From Oceanobacillus profundus (GTDB lineage: Bacteria; Bacillota; Bacilli; Bacillales; Amphibacillaceae): DNA of 64,000 nucleotides. The DNA lies in contig NZ_QWEH01000001.1 of assembly GCF_003515705.1 (NCBI RefSeq), positions 124,001-188,000 of the forward strand. The letters are read 5' to 3'. The translations under genes were made by a program, and so were the position numbers. Below are positions 46,933 through 56,325 of the stretch, in pieces (positions within the stretch are counted from its first letter, which is position 1; the number at the start of each line of letters is the position of its first letter). The notes under the pieces are model-generated. The model was not told the origin of the DNA and made no database searches. It saw only the letters and a program-made list of their open reading frames with translations.

Positions 46933-47577
46933 TCAATTCTTCTTGCTAGCTGGAAAAATGGTATACGACCATGACCAAATAAAATCGATAATAAAAATAA
47001 GTCCCCAAATCATCGAAATCCTATAAATCGTATCATTTGCATACGGTGTCTCGGCAACATTCTCTGTTCCAATCCAAGATAAGTCTTTCAGATAGTCTAG
47101 TAATTCACTAGTTCCCCCTGTTCCATAAATCCAAAATGCTGCTTGAAGACTGGCAAATATGATTAAGTGAACAGTAGAACTCCTCCGATATTTTTTAGCA
47201 ATATATTTCGGGTCCTTTTGTCTGTCCATGATACGAATATCTTTTTCTGTGAGCAGCTGTACCCCTCGCCAATTGCCAATTTTTTGTCGCATCCAGCGAT
47301 CAAGCTTCATAAAATCAAAGATTCCAAATGTACATGCATAGAGAACAAACACAGTAATGATAATTAAAAAGGTAGAAATCTCTCCAGTTTCTTGGTATAT
47401 CATCAAACCTAAGAGAGCTTCTAAAATTAATAGAATGATAAACAGTAGGAGAAAGAGCAGGCTACGTTTTTGTTTGTTGAAAAAATAGCGGACAACACCA
47501 AAGATGAGAAGCGATAACACGGATATAATTTCTAATGCAATAAAGATTTCCCATTGATAGTTGAGTAGTAACCCCAT
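46933..47577 (-). CDS. Integral membrane protein, hypothetical
   Basis: 214 residues from the ATG at 47577. The nearer ATG at 47589 is only 1 base from ggagg, and the frame to 47643 has no site. About five membrane helices: three close together at the N-terminus, then a cytoplasmic basic segment FDFMKLDRWMRQKIGNWRG and LLTEKDIRIMDRQKDPKYIA, then two more with DFIWSWSYTIFPASKKN at the end. I do not recognise the family. Single gene, convergent with lctP. Confidence 0.7.
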   Translation of the reverse strand: MGLLLNYQWEIFIALEIISVLSLLIFGVVRYFFNKQKRSLLFLLLFIILLILEALLGLMIYQETGEISTFLIIITVFVLYACTFGIFDFMKLDRWMRQKIGNWRGVQLLTEKDIRIMDRQKDPKYIAKKYRRSSTVHLIIFASLQAAFWIYGTGGTSELLDYLKDLSWIGTENVAETPYANDTIYRISMIWGLIFIIDFIWSWSYTIFPASKKN

Positions 47578-47783
47578 AATTGAAAACATTCCTCCATTCG
47601 ATATCGTTAATTTAAGTAAATACGATTTGCAGGAAAAAATCAATTTGATTTATAAAATGTATGGAAGAAAATAGCCAGATAGTGAAGGACGAATTTCTGA
47701 TTTTTTAAAACGGTAGATCAGTTCACAACAGTATTATAGGCTAAGTTATATGTAAATGAGTTTTTTCCTTAGAAAGAGGAGGT

Positions 47784-47818
47784 GGATACCAGCTTAGTAG
47801 TCTTCTAAGCTGGTATCC
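47784..47818. terminator. Hairpin after brnQ
   Basis: Perfect 13-bp stem ggataccagctta (47784-47796) with taagctggtatcc (47806-47818), directly after the brnQ stop. No T tract on the minus strand, so termination strength is uncertain. Confidence 0.55.
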
Positions 47819-47826
47819 AATTAGCA

Positions 47827-49179
47827 TTAATGAACAGCAGTTTCTTTAGAGTTTGTTGGCCATAGAAGCCCAATAAGGGCACCAACTATAGCTGGTAAAA
47901 TCCAGCCAAGACCAATATCGTAAAGTGGTAAATAATCCATATAGAACATTTTAATGGATTCGAACAAATTGAAAGACGCGCTTGGCAAACTATCGACTAA
48001 CGTGCTGTAGCCGTCCAAAAGACTAACGCAAAAAGTAAGGAACAATGCAGTTGCGTAAACACGTTGCTTATGGCCGAATAGGGAAGAACAAAGGGTTAAG
48101 ATAATCAGAACAATCGCTAAAGGATACAGCAGCATTAATACTGGCACCGCATATTGAATAATATTCGTTAGACCAAAGTTGGCAATGAAAAATGACATTA
48201 GACATAGTACCAGAACGAATAATTTATAACTGATTTTTGGATATAGTTGATTAAAAAACTCGCTGCAGGCAGTAATAAGTCCAATGCTCGTTTTTAAACA
48301 AGCTAGTACGATAATAATAGCCAATAGAATGGTCCCGAATGATCCGAAATAATGCTGAGCCACTGCGGCAAAGATTAAACCGCCATTATCATATGTACCG
48401 ATGGCCGATACGCTCGAAGCCCCCATATACGTAATAAGTCCATAAATCAGCATCATTAATGCCATGGCAAAAAGACCTGATTTCCATGTGACCTTTGCAA
48501 TTTCCTTTGGATTGGTGATACCTCGTCCCTTAATTGCGTGAATGACAACAATACCAAACGCAAGTGATGCAAGAGCATCCATCGTGTTATAGCCCTCTTT
48601 AAATCCTGTTATAAAAGCTAAACCGCTATAGTCGCCAATTGGCATAGCGAATGGTCCCATTGGTTTGACGATAGCAATGGAGATTAAGATGAATAAAAAC
48701 ACTAAAAATGCAGGAGTTAAATATTTTCCGATATAGTCGATAATTTTTGCTGGATTCAACGAGAAATAATAGACAATCGCAAAAAATAAAAAGCTAAAGA
48801 GCCCTAGATATAAACTGCCATGTGCTGGATTGATATATGGCTCAAAACCAACCACAAAAGGTACCGTCGCTGTTCTTGGAATAGCAAAAAATGGCCCGAT
48901 GGTTAAGTAAAGTGCCACGGAGAAGACAACACCAAATAGTGGATGGACTCGACTGGTTAACTGTCGTAATCCGTTGCTCCCGGATAAACCAAATGCTAAA
49001 ATCCCTATAAATGGAAGACCGATTGCGGTTATAAGAAATCCAATTAATGCCGGCCAGAAATTCGTGCCAGCAAGCTGGCCCATCTGGATTGGGAAAATTA
49101 AATTCCCTGCACCAAAGAACATTCCAAACAGCATCGTGCCGATGATAGAATAGGTAGAAAATGATATTTTTTGTTGCAT
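47827..49179 (-). CDS. brnQ: Branched-chain amino acid transporter BrnQ
   Basis: 450 residues, 12 membrane helices, LIVCS family. N-terminal signature TMLFGMFFGAGNLIFPIQMG, then GIGL-type IGLPFIGILAFG and PFFAIPRTATVPF. It imports Leu, Ile and Val with Na or H. A gaaggga site lies before the ATG. No T-box leader is visible upstream. Single gene. Confidence 0.95.
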   Translation of the reverse strand: MQQKISFSTYSIIGTMLFGMFFGAGNLIFPIQMGQLAGTNFWPALIGFLITAIGLPFIGILAFGLSGSNGLRQLTSRVHPLFGVVFSVALYLTIGPFFAIPRTATVPFVVGFEPYINPAHGSLYLGLFSFLFFAIVYYFSLNPAKIIDYIGKYLTPAFLVFLFILISIAIVKPMGPFAMPIGDYSGLAFITGFKEGYNTMDALASLAFGIVVIHAIKGRGITNPKEIAKVTWKSGLFAMALMMLIYGLITYMGASSVSAIGTYDNGGLIFAAVAQHYFGSFGTILLAIIIVLACLKTSIGLITACSEFFNQLYPKISYKLFVLVLCLMSFFIANFGLTNIIQYAVPVLMLLYPLAIVLIILTLCSSLFGHKQRVYATALFLTFCVSLLDGYSTLVDSLPSASFNLFESIKMFYMDYLPLYDIGLGWILPAIVGALIGLLWPTNSKETAVH

Positions 49180-49342
49180 ACTTGATGTCCCTTCTAGATG
49201 AATAACATTTATTTTAACACCATTTTTATTGATTCGCTATAGCAATAAAAGGAACGGAATGTTCACACGTTTTAGATCGTTTCCTTTAGTTATCTGCCTT
49301 TATTGCTATGCTGCCAATCGCCTTTCCGCATCCATAAATAGT

Positions 49343-49381
49343 TCTCAGCGTGCCTTTTAAATTGAACAAGGTACGCTGAGA
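49343..49381 (-). terminator. Terminator after the YvrJ-type gene
   Basis: tctcagcgtgcctt (49343-49356) pairs with aaggtacgctgaga (49368-49381) with one mismatch, 10 bases after the stop of the YvrJ gene. Confidence 0.65.
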
Positions 49382-49390
49382 GTACGTCTA

Positions 49391-49555
49391 TTATGCTCGA
49401 TCTTTGTAATAGGCTTTTCGTTCGTCCATTTTCTCTGGCAGTGCATGAATCGATGCTATGAGCTGATTCAGCTTTCCCTCGATTCGGTGCAGTAAATAAA
49501 ACGTAACGGCAACCGGGAATCCAACTTCGGTCAGAAAAGCTATCCACGCGTCCAT
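49391..49555 (-). CDS. yvrJ: YvrJ family small membrane protein
   Basis: 54 residues. The N-terminal helix MDAWIAFLTEVGFPVAVTFY and YLLHRIEGKLNQLIASIHAL match the YvrJ family, holin-like small proteins of unknown role. aaaaggagga lies 7 bases before the ATG. The longer reading frame over the same bases (49290-49625) is a shadow. It stands downstream of DUF2922 and DUF1659 genes, a recurrent trio in Firmicutes. Confidence 0.85.
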   Translation of the reverse strand: MDAWIAFLTEVGFPVAVTFYLLHRIEGKLNQLIASIHALPEKMDERKAYYKDRA

Positions 49556-49590
49556 AATTATTTCCTCCTTTTATGAGCTTTTGAAATAGG

Positions 49591-49622
49591 AATATGACCA
49601 GTGATTTGCCACTGGTCATATT
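49591..49622 (-). terminator. Hairpin between the DUF2922 and YvrJ genes
   Basis: Perfect 13-bp stem aatatgaccagtg (49591-49603) with cactggtcatatt (49610-49622). No T tract follows, so it may be an RNA processing or stability element inside the operon. Confidence 0.5.
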
Positions 49623-49629
49623 CACAAGA

Positions 49630-49848
49630 TTATTGCCCTAAGTCGATTTCTTCGACCGTGCTTTCTGAAATACGTGCACTATGCTTAGCAACTAAATCGC
49701 CGCCGCTCGATGTGAAGGCATTTTGTTCGATGATTGTATCCATTGCTGCATTAATAGCAGCAGGATCAACTGGTTCAACTGGCTTATCCAATGTGTACGT
49801 AACAATTTTCCCGTCCTGATTGGTAAATTTCAGCTCTAATCGGCGCAT
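49630..49848 (-). CDS. DUF2922 family protein
   Basis: 72 residues: LELKFTNQDGKIVTYTLDKP then DPAAINAAMDTIIEQNAFTS, the standard DUF2922 pattern. Small, soluble, beta-alpha. aaaggagtg precedes the ATG. It is the middle gene of the DUF1659-DUF2922-YvrJ set. Function unknown. Confidence 0.85.
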   Translation of the reverse strand: MRRLELKFTNQDGKIVTYTLDKPVEPVDPAAINAAMDTIIEQNAFTSSGGDLVAKHSARISESTVEEIDLGQ

Positions 49849-49884
49849 GATCTACACTCCTTTCTGAATAGATTTTTTCACAAC

Positions 49885-50109
49885 TTACCCTTCACGAATG
49901 TCTGTTGTATCACGACGGTTAATCGTGTACAATGGGCGCTCCTGCAAGCTTACAAAAGCTGTTGCAACAGTAAGTAATTGCTCTGCTGTTGCACTTGTTT
50001 TGACATTGTTAAAGCTTTTGTTCTTAAAGATAGGTGATCCGGACTCAGAATCAATCCCATCTTGAAGCACAAGCTGCAGGGAAGACTTTGTTAGATTTGC
50101 AATTGCCAT
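49885..50109 (-). CDS. DUF1659 family protein
   Basis: 74 residues from the ATG at 50109, placed after ggaggtgag; the extension to 50124 contains that site. The motif ATAEQLLTVATAFVSLQERPL and the preceding NKSFNNVKT are typical of DUF1659. Small soluble protein of unknown function, first in its trio. Confidence 0.85.
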   Translation of the reverse strand: MAIANLTKSSLQLVLQDGIDSESGSPIFKNKSFNNVKTSATAEQLLTVATAFVSLQERPLYTINRRDTTDIREG

Positions 50110-50308
50110 GTTTCTCACCTCCATTCACAACTACAATCGAAGGAAAATGAGATTAGGGGGTGAGCTTTTATTTTTTTATAAAAGTATAAAAGAGGGATTA
50201 CTGCTTTCAAAAAGAGAATGGGTAATAACGTGGAAGCTTCTGTGTTAAAATGAATTAAAAATCCTCGTGTTTACACTAAGAGATAAAAAATAGGGAGAAT
50301 AAAAAACT

Positions 50309-50788
50309 ATGCGGATTCGTGAAATGGAAGAAAAGGATAATCAGAAAATGGAGCAAATTATCAAACGTTCATTGGAGTCATTTAACTTAGATATCCCAGG
50401 AACAGCCTATTTTGACCCCCAGCTGAGCAGTCTGGCGCAATTTTACAAAGAACAAGCACATGCTAAGTATTGGGTTGCGGTGAATGAACTGGATGAAGTC
50501 ATAGGCGGTGTGGGTATTGCACCATTTGGACAGAAAAAGGAGATTTGCGAGTTGCAAAAGCTGTACATCGCTCCTATTGCTCAAGGGAGAGGTCTGTCGA
50601 AGGAGCTAATGAGGGTAGCAATCGACTACGCAAAAGAGCACTATACATACTGTTACTTAGAAACATTGAAGGAACTTGAAGCAGCTAATGCCCTATACAG
50701 CAAATTAGGCTTTCAGAAGCTTGAAAAAGCACTGGAAGGCTCGGAACATAATGCAATGGAAGTTTGGTATATAAAGGAATTATCGTAA
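50309..50788 (+). CDS. GNAT family N-acetyltransferase
   Basis: 159 residues. Acetyl-CoA-binding motif KLYIAPIAQGRGLSKELMR and the beta-6/7 region YCYLETLKELEAANALYSKL with GFQKLEK. aatagggaga precedes the ATG. The AAA ATPase gene follows 25 bases later. Substrate unknown. Confidence 0.9.
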   Translation: MRIREMEEKDNQKMEQIIKRSLESFNLDIPGTAYFDPQLSSLAQFYKEQAHAKYWVAVNELDEVIGGVGIAPFGQKKEICELQKLYIAPIAQGRGLSKELMRVAIDYAKEHYTYCYLETLKELEAANALYSKLGFQKLEKALEGSEHNAMEVWYIKELS

Positions 50789-50813
50789 AAATAATAAGGT
50801 TACAGGTGATAAC

Positions 50814-51530
50814 ATGTTTTTAAAACGAATTGAACTTCAAGGTGATCGTACCCTACCTTTTCATACCTATCCGTTTTCGATTCCAGCTATTAAAAATATC
50901 GGTCAATTGGATTTAACGAACAAGGTAACCTTTTTTGTTGGAGAGAATGGGACAGGGAAATCCACATTGCTAGAGGCGATTGCTGATAAGGCCGGCTTTA
51001 ATACGGCGGGTGGTGGCAGGAATAATTATTATGATGTACCTGCTTCTGAATCGGCACTAGGGGACTATATTCGCCTTTCTTGGATGCCGAAAGCCACAAA
51101 CGGCTTCTTTTTGCGGGCTGAGTCTTTTTATAATTTTGCTACACATATTGATTCTGTAGGTGCCCAAGGTGCATATGGCGGGCGATCCTTGCATCATCAA
51201 TCGCATGGAGAGTCGTTTTTTTCGCTTTTTCTAAATCGGTTTAAGGGGAATGCTATCTATTTATTGGATGAGCCAGAGGCTGCTTTATCGCCTCAGCGCC
51301 AGCTCTCACTTTTACGAATTCTCCATGATTTAGAAGTGGCTGGTGATAGCCAGTTTATTATTGCTACACATTCTCCGATTCTTTTAGGGTATCCAAATGC
51401 TGTTATCTTAAGTTTTGATGATGAGAAAATTCAAGAGATTGATTATGAGATGACCGAACATTACCAAATAACAAGCTATTTTTTACAACATCGAAAAAAG
51501 TTTTTGCAGGAGATTTTTCGTGATTCCTGA
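50814..51530 (+). CDS. AAA family ATPase (SMC/ABC-like, COG3910 type)
   Basis: 238 residues. Walker A FFVGENGTGKSTLLEAIA (41-58), a Ser-rich signature near SHGESFFSLFLNRF, Walker B IYLLDEPEAALSPQRQL, and the H-loop FIIATHSPILLG. These are single-domain relatives of RecF/SMC-type ATPases without a long coiled coil. Often called predicted ATPase; role unknown. Ribosome binding site is weak (aggtgata). Likely co-transcribed with the upstream GNAT gene. Confidence 0.85.
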   Translation: MFLKRIELQGDRTLPFHTYPFSIPAIKNIGQLDLTNKVTFFVGENGTGKSTLLEAIADKAGFNTAGGGRNNYYDVPASESALGDYIRLSWMPKATNGFFLRAESFYNFATHIDSVGAQGAYGGRSLHHQSHGESFFSLFLNRFKGNAIYLLDEPEAALSPQRQLSLLRILHDLEVAGDSQFIIATHSPILLGYPNAVILSFDDEKIQEIDYEMTEHYQITSYFLQHRKKFLQEIFRDS

Positions 51531-51606
51531 TTGATATAGGAATAAATGCTTGATGAGATTAATCAGTATAATGAAGAAGGAAATTAGAGAGGAGGAGAAA
51601 ACGGAA

Positions 51607-51894
51607 ATGGCAACTACAGAGAGAGCTTGTCCAAATGGGCATACATATTATAAAAGCAGTGACTGCCCAACATGCCCGGTTTGTGAACAGGAACGAAAGC
51701 CAAAAGCAGGATTTTTATCATTGCTTTCATCGCCTGCACGACGCGCATTAGAACATGAAGGAATAACAACCGTACAACAGCTATCAAATTTTACGGAGAA
51801 AGAGATTTTAAAGCTTCATGGGATGGGGCCAGCTTCCTTGCCAAAGTTGAGAGCGGCTTTGGAAATGGAAGGTTTATCATTTAAAAGTAAGTAA
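51607..51894 (+). CDS. RNA polymerase alpha C-terminal-domain-like protein with zinc ribbon
   Basis: 95 residues from the ATG at 51607, 11 bases after aggaggag; the frame from 51550 is less likely. N-terminal Cys cluster CPNGHTYYKSSDCPTCPVC looks like a zinc ribbon. The C-terminal 55 residues are an alpha-CTD/HhH fold (EGITTVQQLSNFTEKEILKL and GMGPASLPKLRAALE), which can bind DNA or nucleic acid. Function unproven. Confidence 0.8.
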   Translation: MATTERACPNGHTYYKSSDCPTCPVCEQERKPKAGFLSLLSSPARRALEHEGITTVQQLSNFTEKEILKLHGMGPASLPKLRAALEMEGLSFKSK

Positions 51895-51921
51895 TGATAT
51901 TAGTCCATAATGAGGGAAAAA

Positions 51922-51953
51922 AAGAGGCAATCCTATAAATAGGCTCGCCTCTT
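51922..51953 (-). terminator. Terminator of the YebC/PmpR-like gene
   Basis: aagaggc (51922-51928) pairs with gcctctt (51947-51953), with an inner cct/agg; the minus strand continues into T8. Confidence 0.75.
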
Positions 51954-51958
51954 ACAAT

Positions 51959-52678
51959 TTATTCACCTAAATCCACATTATGATAAACGTTTTGCACGTC
52001 CTCTAAATCCTCTAACGCATCAATCATCTGCTCAAATTGCTCAAAATCTGCTGCAGAAAGCTCTACATCATTTTGAGCGAGCATCGTTAGCTCTGCAATC
52101 GTGAATTCGGTAATGCCAATAGATTTAAATGCTTCCTGTGCTGCATGGAACTGATCTGGCTCCGTGTAAACAATCACAGATCCATCTTCTTCAGCGATAT
52201 CACGGACGTCAACATCTGCTTCCATCAATAGTTCAAGCACGTCATCCTCTGTTTTTCCTTCCACACCGAAGACAGCTACATGATCAAACATATAAGCAAC
52301 AGATCCGCTTACACCCATATTTCCGCCATTTTTACCAAACGCAGCACGTACTTCGGACGCGGTGCGGTTAACATTGTTGGTTAGCGTATCAACGATGACC
52401 ATTGATCCGTTCGGCCCGAAGCCTTCATAACGATTTTCGTCATAGTTCTCTTCCGAACCGCCTTTTGCCTTTTCAATGGCGCGATCGATAATATGCCTTG
52501 GTACGCTATATGTTTTTGCTCGCTCGAGCACTACTTTTAAAGCTTGATTGGATTCAGGATCTGGTTCGCCCTGCTTGGCTGCAACATAGATTTCCCTGCC
52601 GAATTTTGCATAGATCCGGCTTGTATTCTTATCCTTTGATGCTTTCTTTTCCTTAATATTGTTCCATTTACGTCCCAT
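51959..52678 (-). CDS. YebC/PmpR family protein (YeeI-like)
   Basis: 239 residues from the ATG at 52678 ([20 protein letters not shown]). The N-terminal basic start, [21 protein letters not shown] and [11 protein letters not shown] are family signatures. YebC proteins act as translation or transcription factors; some relieve ribosome stalling at proline runs. The length matches B. subtilis YeeI. gtgagtgg precedes the ATG. Confidence 0.92.
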   Translation of the reverse strand: MGRKWNNIKEKKASKDKNTSRIYAKFGREIYVAAKQGEPDPESNQALKVVLERAKTYSVPRHIIDRAIEKAKGGSEENYDENRYEGFGPNGSMVIVDTLTNNVNRTASEVRAAFGKNGGNMGVSGSVAYMFDHVAVFGVEGKTEDDVLELLMEADVDVRDIAEEDGSVIVYTEPDQFHAAQEAFKSIGITEFTIAELTMLAQNDVELSAADFEQFEQMIDALEDLEDVQNVYHNVDLGE

Positions 52679-52750
52679 TTGGACCACTCACTTTCTATAC
52701 CTCTAAATAAAACTATAAAACTTTAGAAGCTAGATTTCCAGCTTTTTTTT

Positions 52751-52790
52751 GCAAGATAAGAAAAGTTTTTTAACTGCATAGGTGCAATAT
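52751..52790. repeat. Degenerate copy of the 431-515 intergenic element
   Basis: gataagaaaagtttt followed by actgcataggtgcaa resembles gataagaaagttt and ctgcataagtgcaac at 436-477, minus one arm of the hairpin. It lies between the YebC and MFS genes, where nothing else is seen. Confidence 0.35.
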
Positions 52791-52854
52791 TGACAGCTAT
52801 CTAAGAGATCGGTGACTAACAGTGTTGTCTAACAAAAAAGTATTTGCATAAAAG

Positions 52855-54048
52855 CTATGCGTGGCTCTCCATGGTTAATCGGTCCTTTTTTCCATGCAGA
52901 AAATAATATAGAACCATGATAGCAAGAATCACGATGCCAAGGATGATATACAGCGATCTGTAGCCGGTATATGGAATGATGAAACCAAGCAAGTACGGAC
53001 CAAATCCAAGTCCTGCGTCCAGAAAAATAAAAAAGGTTGATGTTGCAAGCCCCATATGATGTGGCGGAGTTAATTTAACGGCAATCGCCTGCGAACCAGA
53101 TTGCAAATTACCAAAGCCAAGACCAATTAGTGCACCTGCCACCAATAGAGTAAATCCGCTTGCAGCGACACTTAAAAGCAGCATCCCGCCAGCAAAAATG
53201 ATAAGGGCAGGATACATAACAATATTTGCGCCTTTTAAATCCATTAAACGCCCTGTTATTGGGCGTGATATTAAAACAGCAATTGAATAAACGAGGAAGA
53301 AGAAGCTAGCTGCTTCCACAAGATTGATATCAATAGCGTAAAAGTTAATATACGAGAGCACACTGGAATAGCAAAAAGCAATCAAGAGCGTGATGCAAGC
53401 AATTGGCAATGCCTTTGGTGCAACAAAGCTTGAGATTTTAAAGCCTTTTGTTTCCCTTGGTGTGTGCACCTCTTGTGCTTCATTTACCCGCACGAATAAG
53501 GCAATAACTATATTGATGATACCTAGTACAAGACAGAAAGCAAAAATGATTGGAAAGGTTGTTTGTTGAACCATGAGCAAGCCAATAAACGGGCCAATGG
53601 CAGTAGCCAATGTTGCACTCATACTAAAATAGCCGATACCTTCTGCTTTTCGTGATGTTGGGATGGTTTCCGCAATTATAGTTCCAGCTGCCGTACTAGC
53701 CATCCCTGCCACAATTCCATGTATAAGGCGCGTAATTAATAGAAAGCTAATACCCAAATTCAAGAAATAAAAGGACGTGGCGACAATACATAAGATAAGT
53801 CCAATCATCAATGTCCGTTTACTCCCAATAGAGTCAATATAGCGTCCAGTAAATAATCTTCCAATTAAGGAGCCGATAATAAACATGCCCGTAATAAGCC
53901 CAGCCGTGCTTGTCGAAGCATGATACGCATCTACGGCATAAATCCCGATCGTTACGACGAGTAAATAAAAGACAAGTGTTAAGAAAAAGTTAACGACAGA
54001 AGTGATTGTAAAGTCCTTTGTCCATAGTTTTGGTCTAGATTGTTCCAA
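52855..54048 (-). CDS. MFS transporter
   Basis: 397 residues from the TTG at 54048, 7 bases after aaaggag; the frame from 54081 includes that site. Twelve membrane helices; loop 2-3 motif LIGRLFTGRYIDSIGSKRTL is the MFS signature and the second-half equivalent is LISRPITGRLMDLKGA. Probably drug or metabolite efflux (DHA1-like). Substrate unknown. Confidence 0.9.
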   Translation of the reverse strand: MEQSRPKLWTKDFTITSVVNFFLTLVFYLLVVTIGIYAVDAYHASTSTAGLITGMFIIGSLIGRLFTGRYIDSIGSKRTLMIGLILCIVATSFYFLNLGISFLLITRLIHGIVAGMASTAAGTIIAETIPTSRKAEGIGYFSMSATLATAIGPFIGLLMVQQTTFPIIFAFCLVLGIINIVIALFVRVNEAQEVHTPRETKGFKISSFVAPKALPIACITLLIAFCYSSVLSYINFYAIDINLVEAASFFFLVYSIAVLISRPITGRLMDLKGANIVMYPALIIFAGGMLLLSVAASGFTLLVAGALIGLGFGNLQSGSQAIAVKLTPPHHMGLATSTFFIFLDAGLGFGPYLLGFIIPYTGYRSLYIILGIVILAIMVLYYFLHGKKDRLTMESHA

Positions 54049-54248
54049 TGTTGTTTCTCCTTTCATCATATCACCGTACATAAAAATAGTTATCTAGAAT
54101 AACTAAATAATATATCATAAATTGGATGATACGTATAGGGGAAGAAATTCCTGGATAGCTGTAATTAGTATTGAGCGGCTTCTCTATAATTGCACTCCAA
54201 ATAAGCTCTTATCCGCGAAATCTCGACCTCCCAAGCCAAACAAAAAAA

Positions 54249-54276
54249 CTGACAGTCTTAAAACAAAGACTGTCAG
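54249..54276 (-). terminator. Terminator of the fhu operon
   Basis: ctgacagtctt (54249-54259) pairs with aagactgtcag (54266-54276); the minus strand runs into T7. Strong intrinsic terminator 10 bases after the last permease stop. Confidence 0.9.
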
Positions 54277-54285
54277 CAAAACTTG

Positions 54286-55293
54286 CTATTTGCGTAATAA
54301 CAGATACATAAAATATGGTGCACCAATAAGCGCAACAACAATACCTGCTGGAATGCCGTCAGGGGAGACAAGGTTTCTTCCGATGGTATCTGCAATTAAC
54401 AGTAACCAGCCTCCTAATAATATCGCTACCGGAATAAATAGCTGATTGCGCGGTCCGACTAGCGATTTTGCAATATGGGGTGCCATTAGCCCGACAAATG
54501 CAATCCCACCTGAAACGGAGACGGCTGAAGCTGCCAGTGCTACTGCAGTGAAAAGTAAAAGGATGCGTTCTTTTTTTACGGCAACACCAACACCAATTGC
54601 GACCGGTTCGTTCAGTGCAAGAATGTTTAAGCGATTTGCCTTATACAGGGCATAGGGGATGAAGATGATTAGCCATGGTAATATTGCTAAAATGAATGGC
54701 CAGTCCGTTCCCCAAATATTCCCTGCGAGCCATTTCGCGATAAAACTAACCTTTGCACGTTCCTGGGATGAGATGAGAACAATCATGATACCGGATAACG
54801 CCAGTGAAAAACCAACACCAATAATAATCATGCGTGTCGGGTCGAGCGGTCGTTTTTTCTCATAAGAAAAAACATAAATAAGCAGAGCAGTAAGAAACGC
54901 CCCAATAAAGGCAACGACCGGAAGCATGTAAACAAATGTGCCAGATTGAACTGGATAAAATAAAAAGAAAATCGCTACTGCTACTCCGGCGCCAGAGTTG
55001 ATGCCGATAATTCCTGGATCAGCTAAGTCATTACGCGTTAGCCCTTGGAGAATTGCACCAGAGAGAGCAAGCGCCATCCCGGCAAGAATTGTAACAATAA
55101 TCCGCGGCAAGCGAATAGAAAATAAAACAAAGGACTCCTTAAATGAACCAGCACCAAACAAGGTTGGAATAATTCGATCATAGGATAATGCAGCATCTCC
55201 AATTCCCATGCTGATGATAATCGTGAGTAGGGTAAAAAATACTAATAACCCTAGAACGATTCGTTGTTTTTTGATTAACTTTGGATGTATCAT
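54286..55293 (-). CDS. fhuG: Iron-siderophore ABC transporter permease (FecCD family), second
   Basis: 335 residues, about ten membrane helices. FecCD marks: LARIVV-type RLPRIIVTILAGMALALSGA, ILQGLTRNDLADPGIIGINS, and GGIAFVGLMAPHIAKSLVG with LADTIGRNLVSP near the end. Its start overlaps the previous permease stop by 4 bases. It forms the transmembrane part with fhuB for iron(III)-hydroxamate import. Gene name assigned by order and by the FhuD2-like binding protein; fecCD or yfhA-type names are alternatives. Confidence 0.88.
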   Translation of the reverse strand: MIHPKLIKKQRIVLGLLVFFTLLTIIISMGIGDAALSYDRIIPTLFGAGSFKESFVLFSIRLPRIIVTILAGMALALSGAILQGLTRNDLADPGIIGINSGAGVAVAIFFLFYPVQSGTFVYMLPVVAFIGAFLTALLIYVFSYEKKRPLDPTRMIIIGVGFSLALSGIMIVLISSQERAKVSFIAKWLAGNIWGTDWPFILAILPWLIIFIPYALYKANRLNILALNEPVAIGVGVAVKKERILLLFTAVALAASAVSVSGGIAFVGLMAPHIAKSLVGPRNQLFIPVAILLGGWLLLIADTIGRNLVSPDGIPAGIVVALIGAPYFMYLLLRK

Positions 55294-56300
55294 GTGAATG
55301 CTCTCCCCCCTTTACGGATAATGAGCAGGAAGAAGGGGAGACCCAAAACCGAAATAATAGCGACAATCGGTGTTTCCCACGGAGCATTGACAGTACGAGC
55401 GAGTGTGTCAGCAAGGAGCATTAGAATTGCCCCAACAAAAGCTGACATTGGTAAGATGTAGCGATAATCTGTACCAACAATTGCTCGGACGATATGGGGA
55501 ACCATTAAACCGACGAATGCCATATTTCCAACTAATGCGACTGCTGCACCTACTAGCAGAATAATGATGACAAACAGAACGGCCTTAATTTGCGTTGTCT
55601 TTTGTCCAAGACCGACAGCAACTTCCTCATTGAGACTTAGAATGGTTAATTGTCTAGAAAATCCGAATGCAATAAGCATGCTTACAATAAGAAATGGGAT
55701 AATGATTTGCAGCTGTCCCCATGTTGTGCCGATAAGCCCTCCAGCAGTCCACATGGATACCTCTTTGGATACGTTAAAATAGATCCCAATTCCTTCCGAT
55801 ACAGCTTGAAGAAAAGCAGATACTGCTGCTCCAGCAAGAATAATTTTGAAAGGGGAAAACCCTCCACGCTTAATAGCGCTTATTCCAAACACCATTGCAG
55901 CGCCGATTGCAGCTCCAAGGAAGCATGTAAACATAATTCCGTAATAATTGAGAGATGGCAGCAGTACAATTGCAACAGCAAGTGCAGCGTTTGCACCTGC
56001 TGTTAATCCAAGCAAGCCAGGGTCAGCTAGTGGATTTCGCGTCATGCCCTGCATAATTGCTCCAGCTATGGATAGGGCTGCACCGACAAAAACAGCGGCA
56101 ACTTCTCGTGGCAAGCGAATTTCCCGGATAATGGAAATGTCACTTCCCTCCGCATTGGAAGCAAGTGACAGCCACACATCTTTTACTTGAATATCGGCAG
56201 CTCCATAAACAATGGATACAATAAATGTCCCAACAAAGAGCAGCAGGACTACTATCATTTTGTAATAAAAGGGTATCGACGTTTTCGTTTCCTTTTTCAT
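55290..56300 (-). CDS. fhuB: Iron-siderophore ABC transporter permease (FecCD family), first
   Basis: 336 residues. REVAAVFVGAALSIAGAIMQ, GMTRNPLADPGLLGLTAGAN and NMAFVGLMVPHIVRAIVG are diagnostic FecCD motifs. gaaaagatgag precedes the ATG. It starts 25 bases after the binding-protein stop and overlaps fhuG by 4 bases. Confidence 0.88.
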   Translation of the reverse strand: MKKETKTSIPFYYKMIVVLLLFVGTFIVSIVYGAADIQVKDVWLSLASNAEGSDISIIREIRLPREVAAVFVGAALSIAGAIMQGMTRNPLADPGLLGLTAGANAALAVAIVLLPSLNYYGIMFTCFLGAAIGAAMVFGISAIKRGGFSPFKIILAGAAVSAFLQAVSEGIGIYFNVSKEVSMWTAGGLIGTTWGQLQIIIPFLIVSMLIAFGFSRQLTILSLNEEVAVGLGQKTTQIKAVLFVIIILLVGAAVALVGNMAFVGLMVPHIVRAIVGTDYRYILPMSAFVGAILMLLADTLARTVNAPWETPIVAIISVLGLPFFLLIIRKGGRAFT

Positions 56301-56325
56301 AAATACTCATCTTTTCTCTGTATAG

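Noticed and set aside
49180-49290. T-box leader before brnQ
   Set aside because: No AGGGTGGNACCGCG box or specifier stem is visible.
49290-49625. 111-codon minus-strand frame
   Set aside because: It covers the YvrJ gene in another frame, has no ribosome binding site and reads as Arg/Ser-rich non-protein-like sequence.
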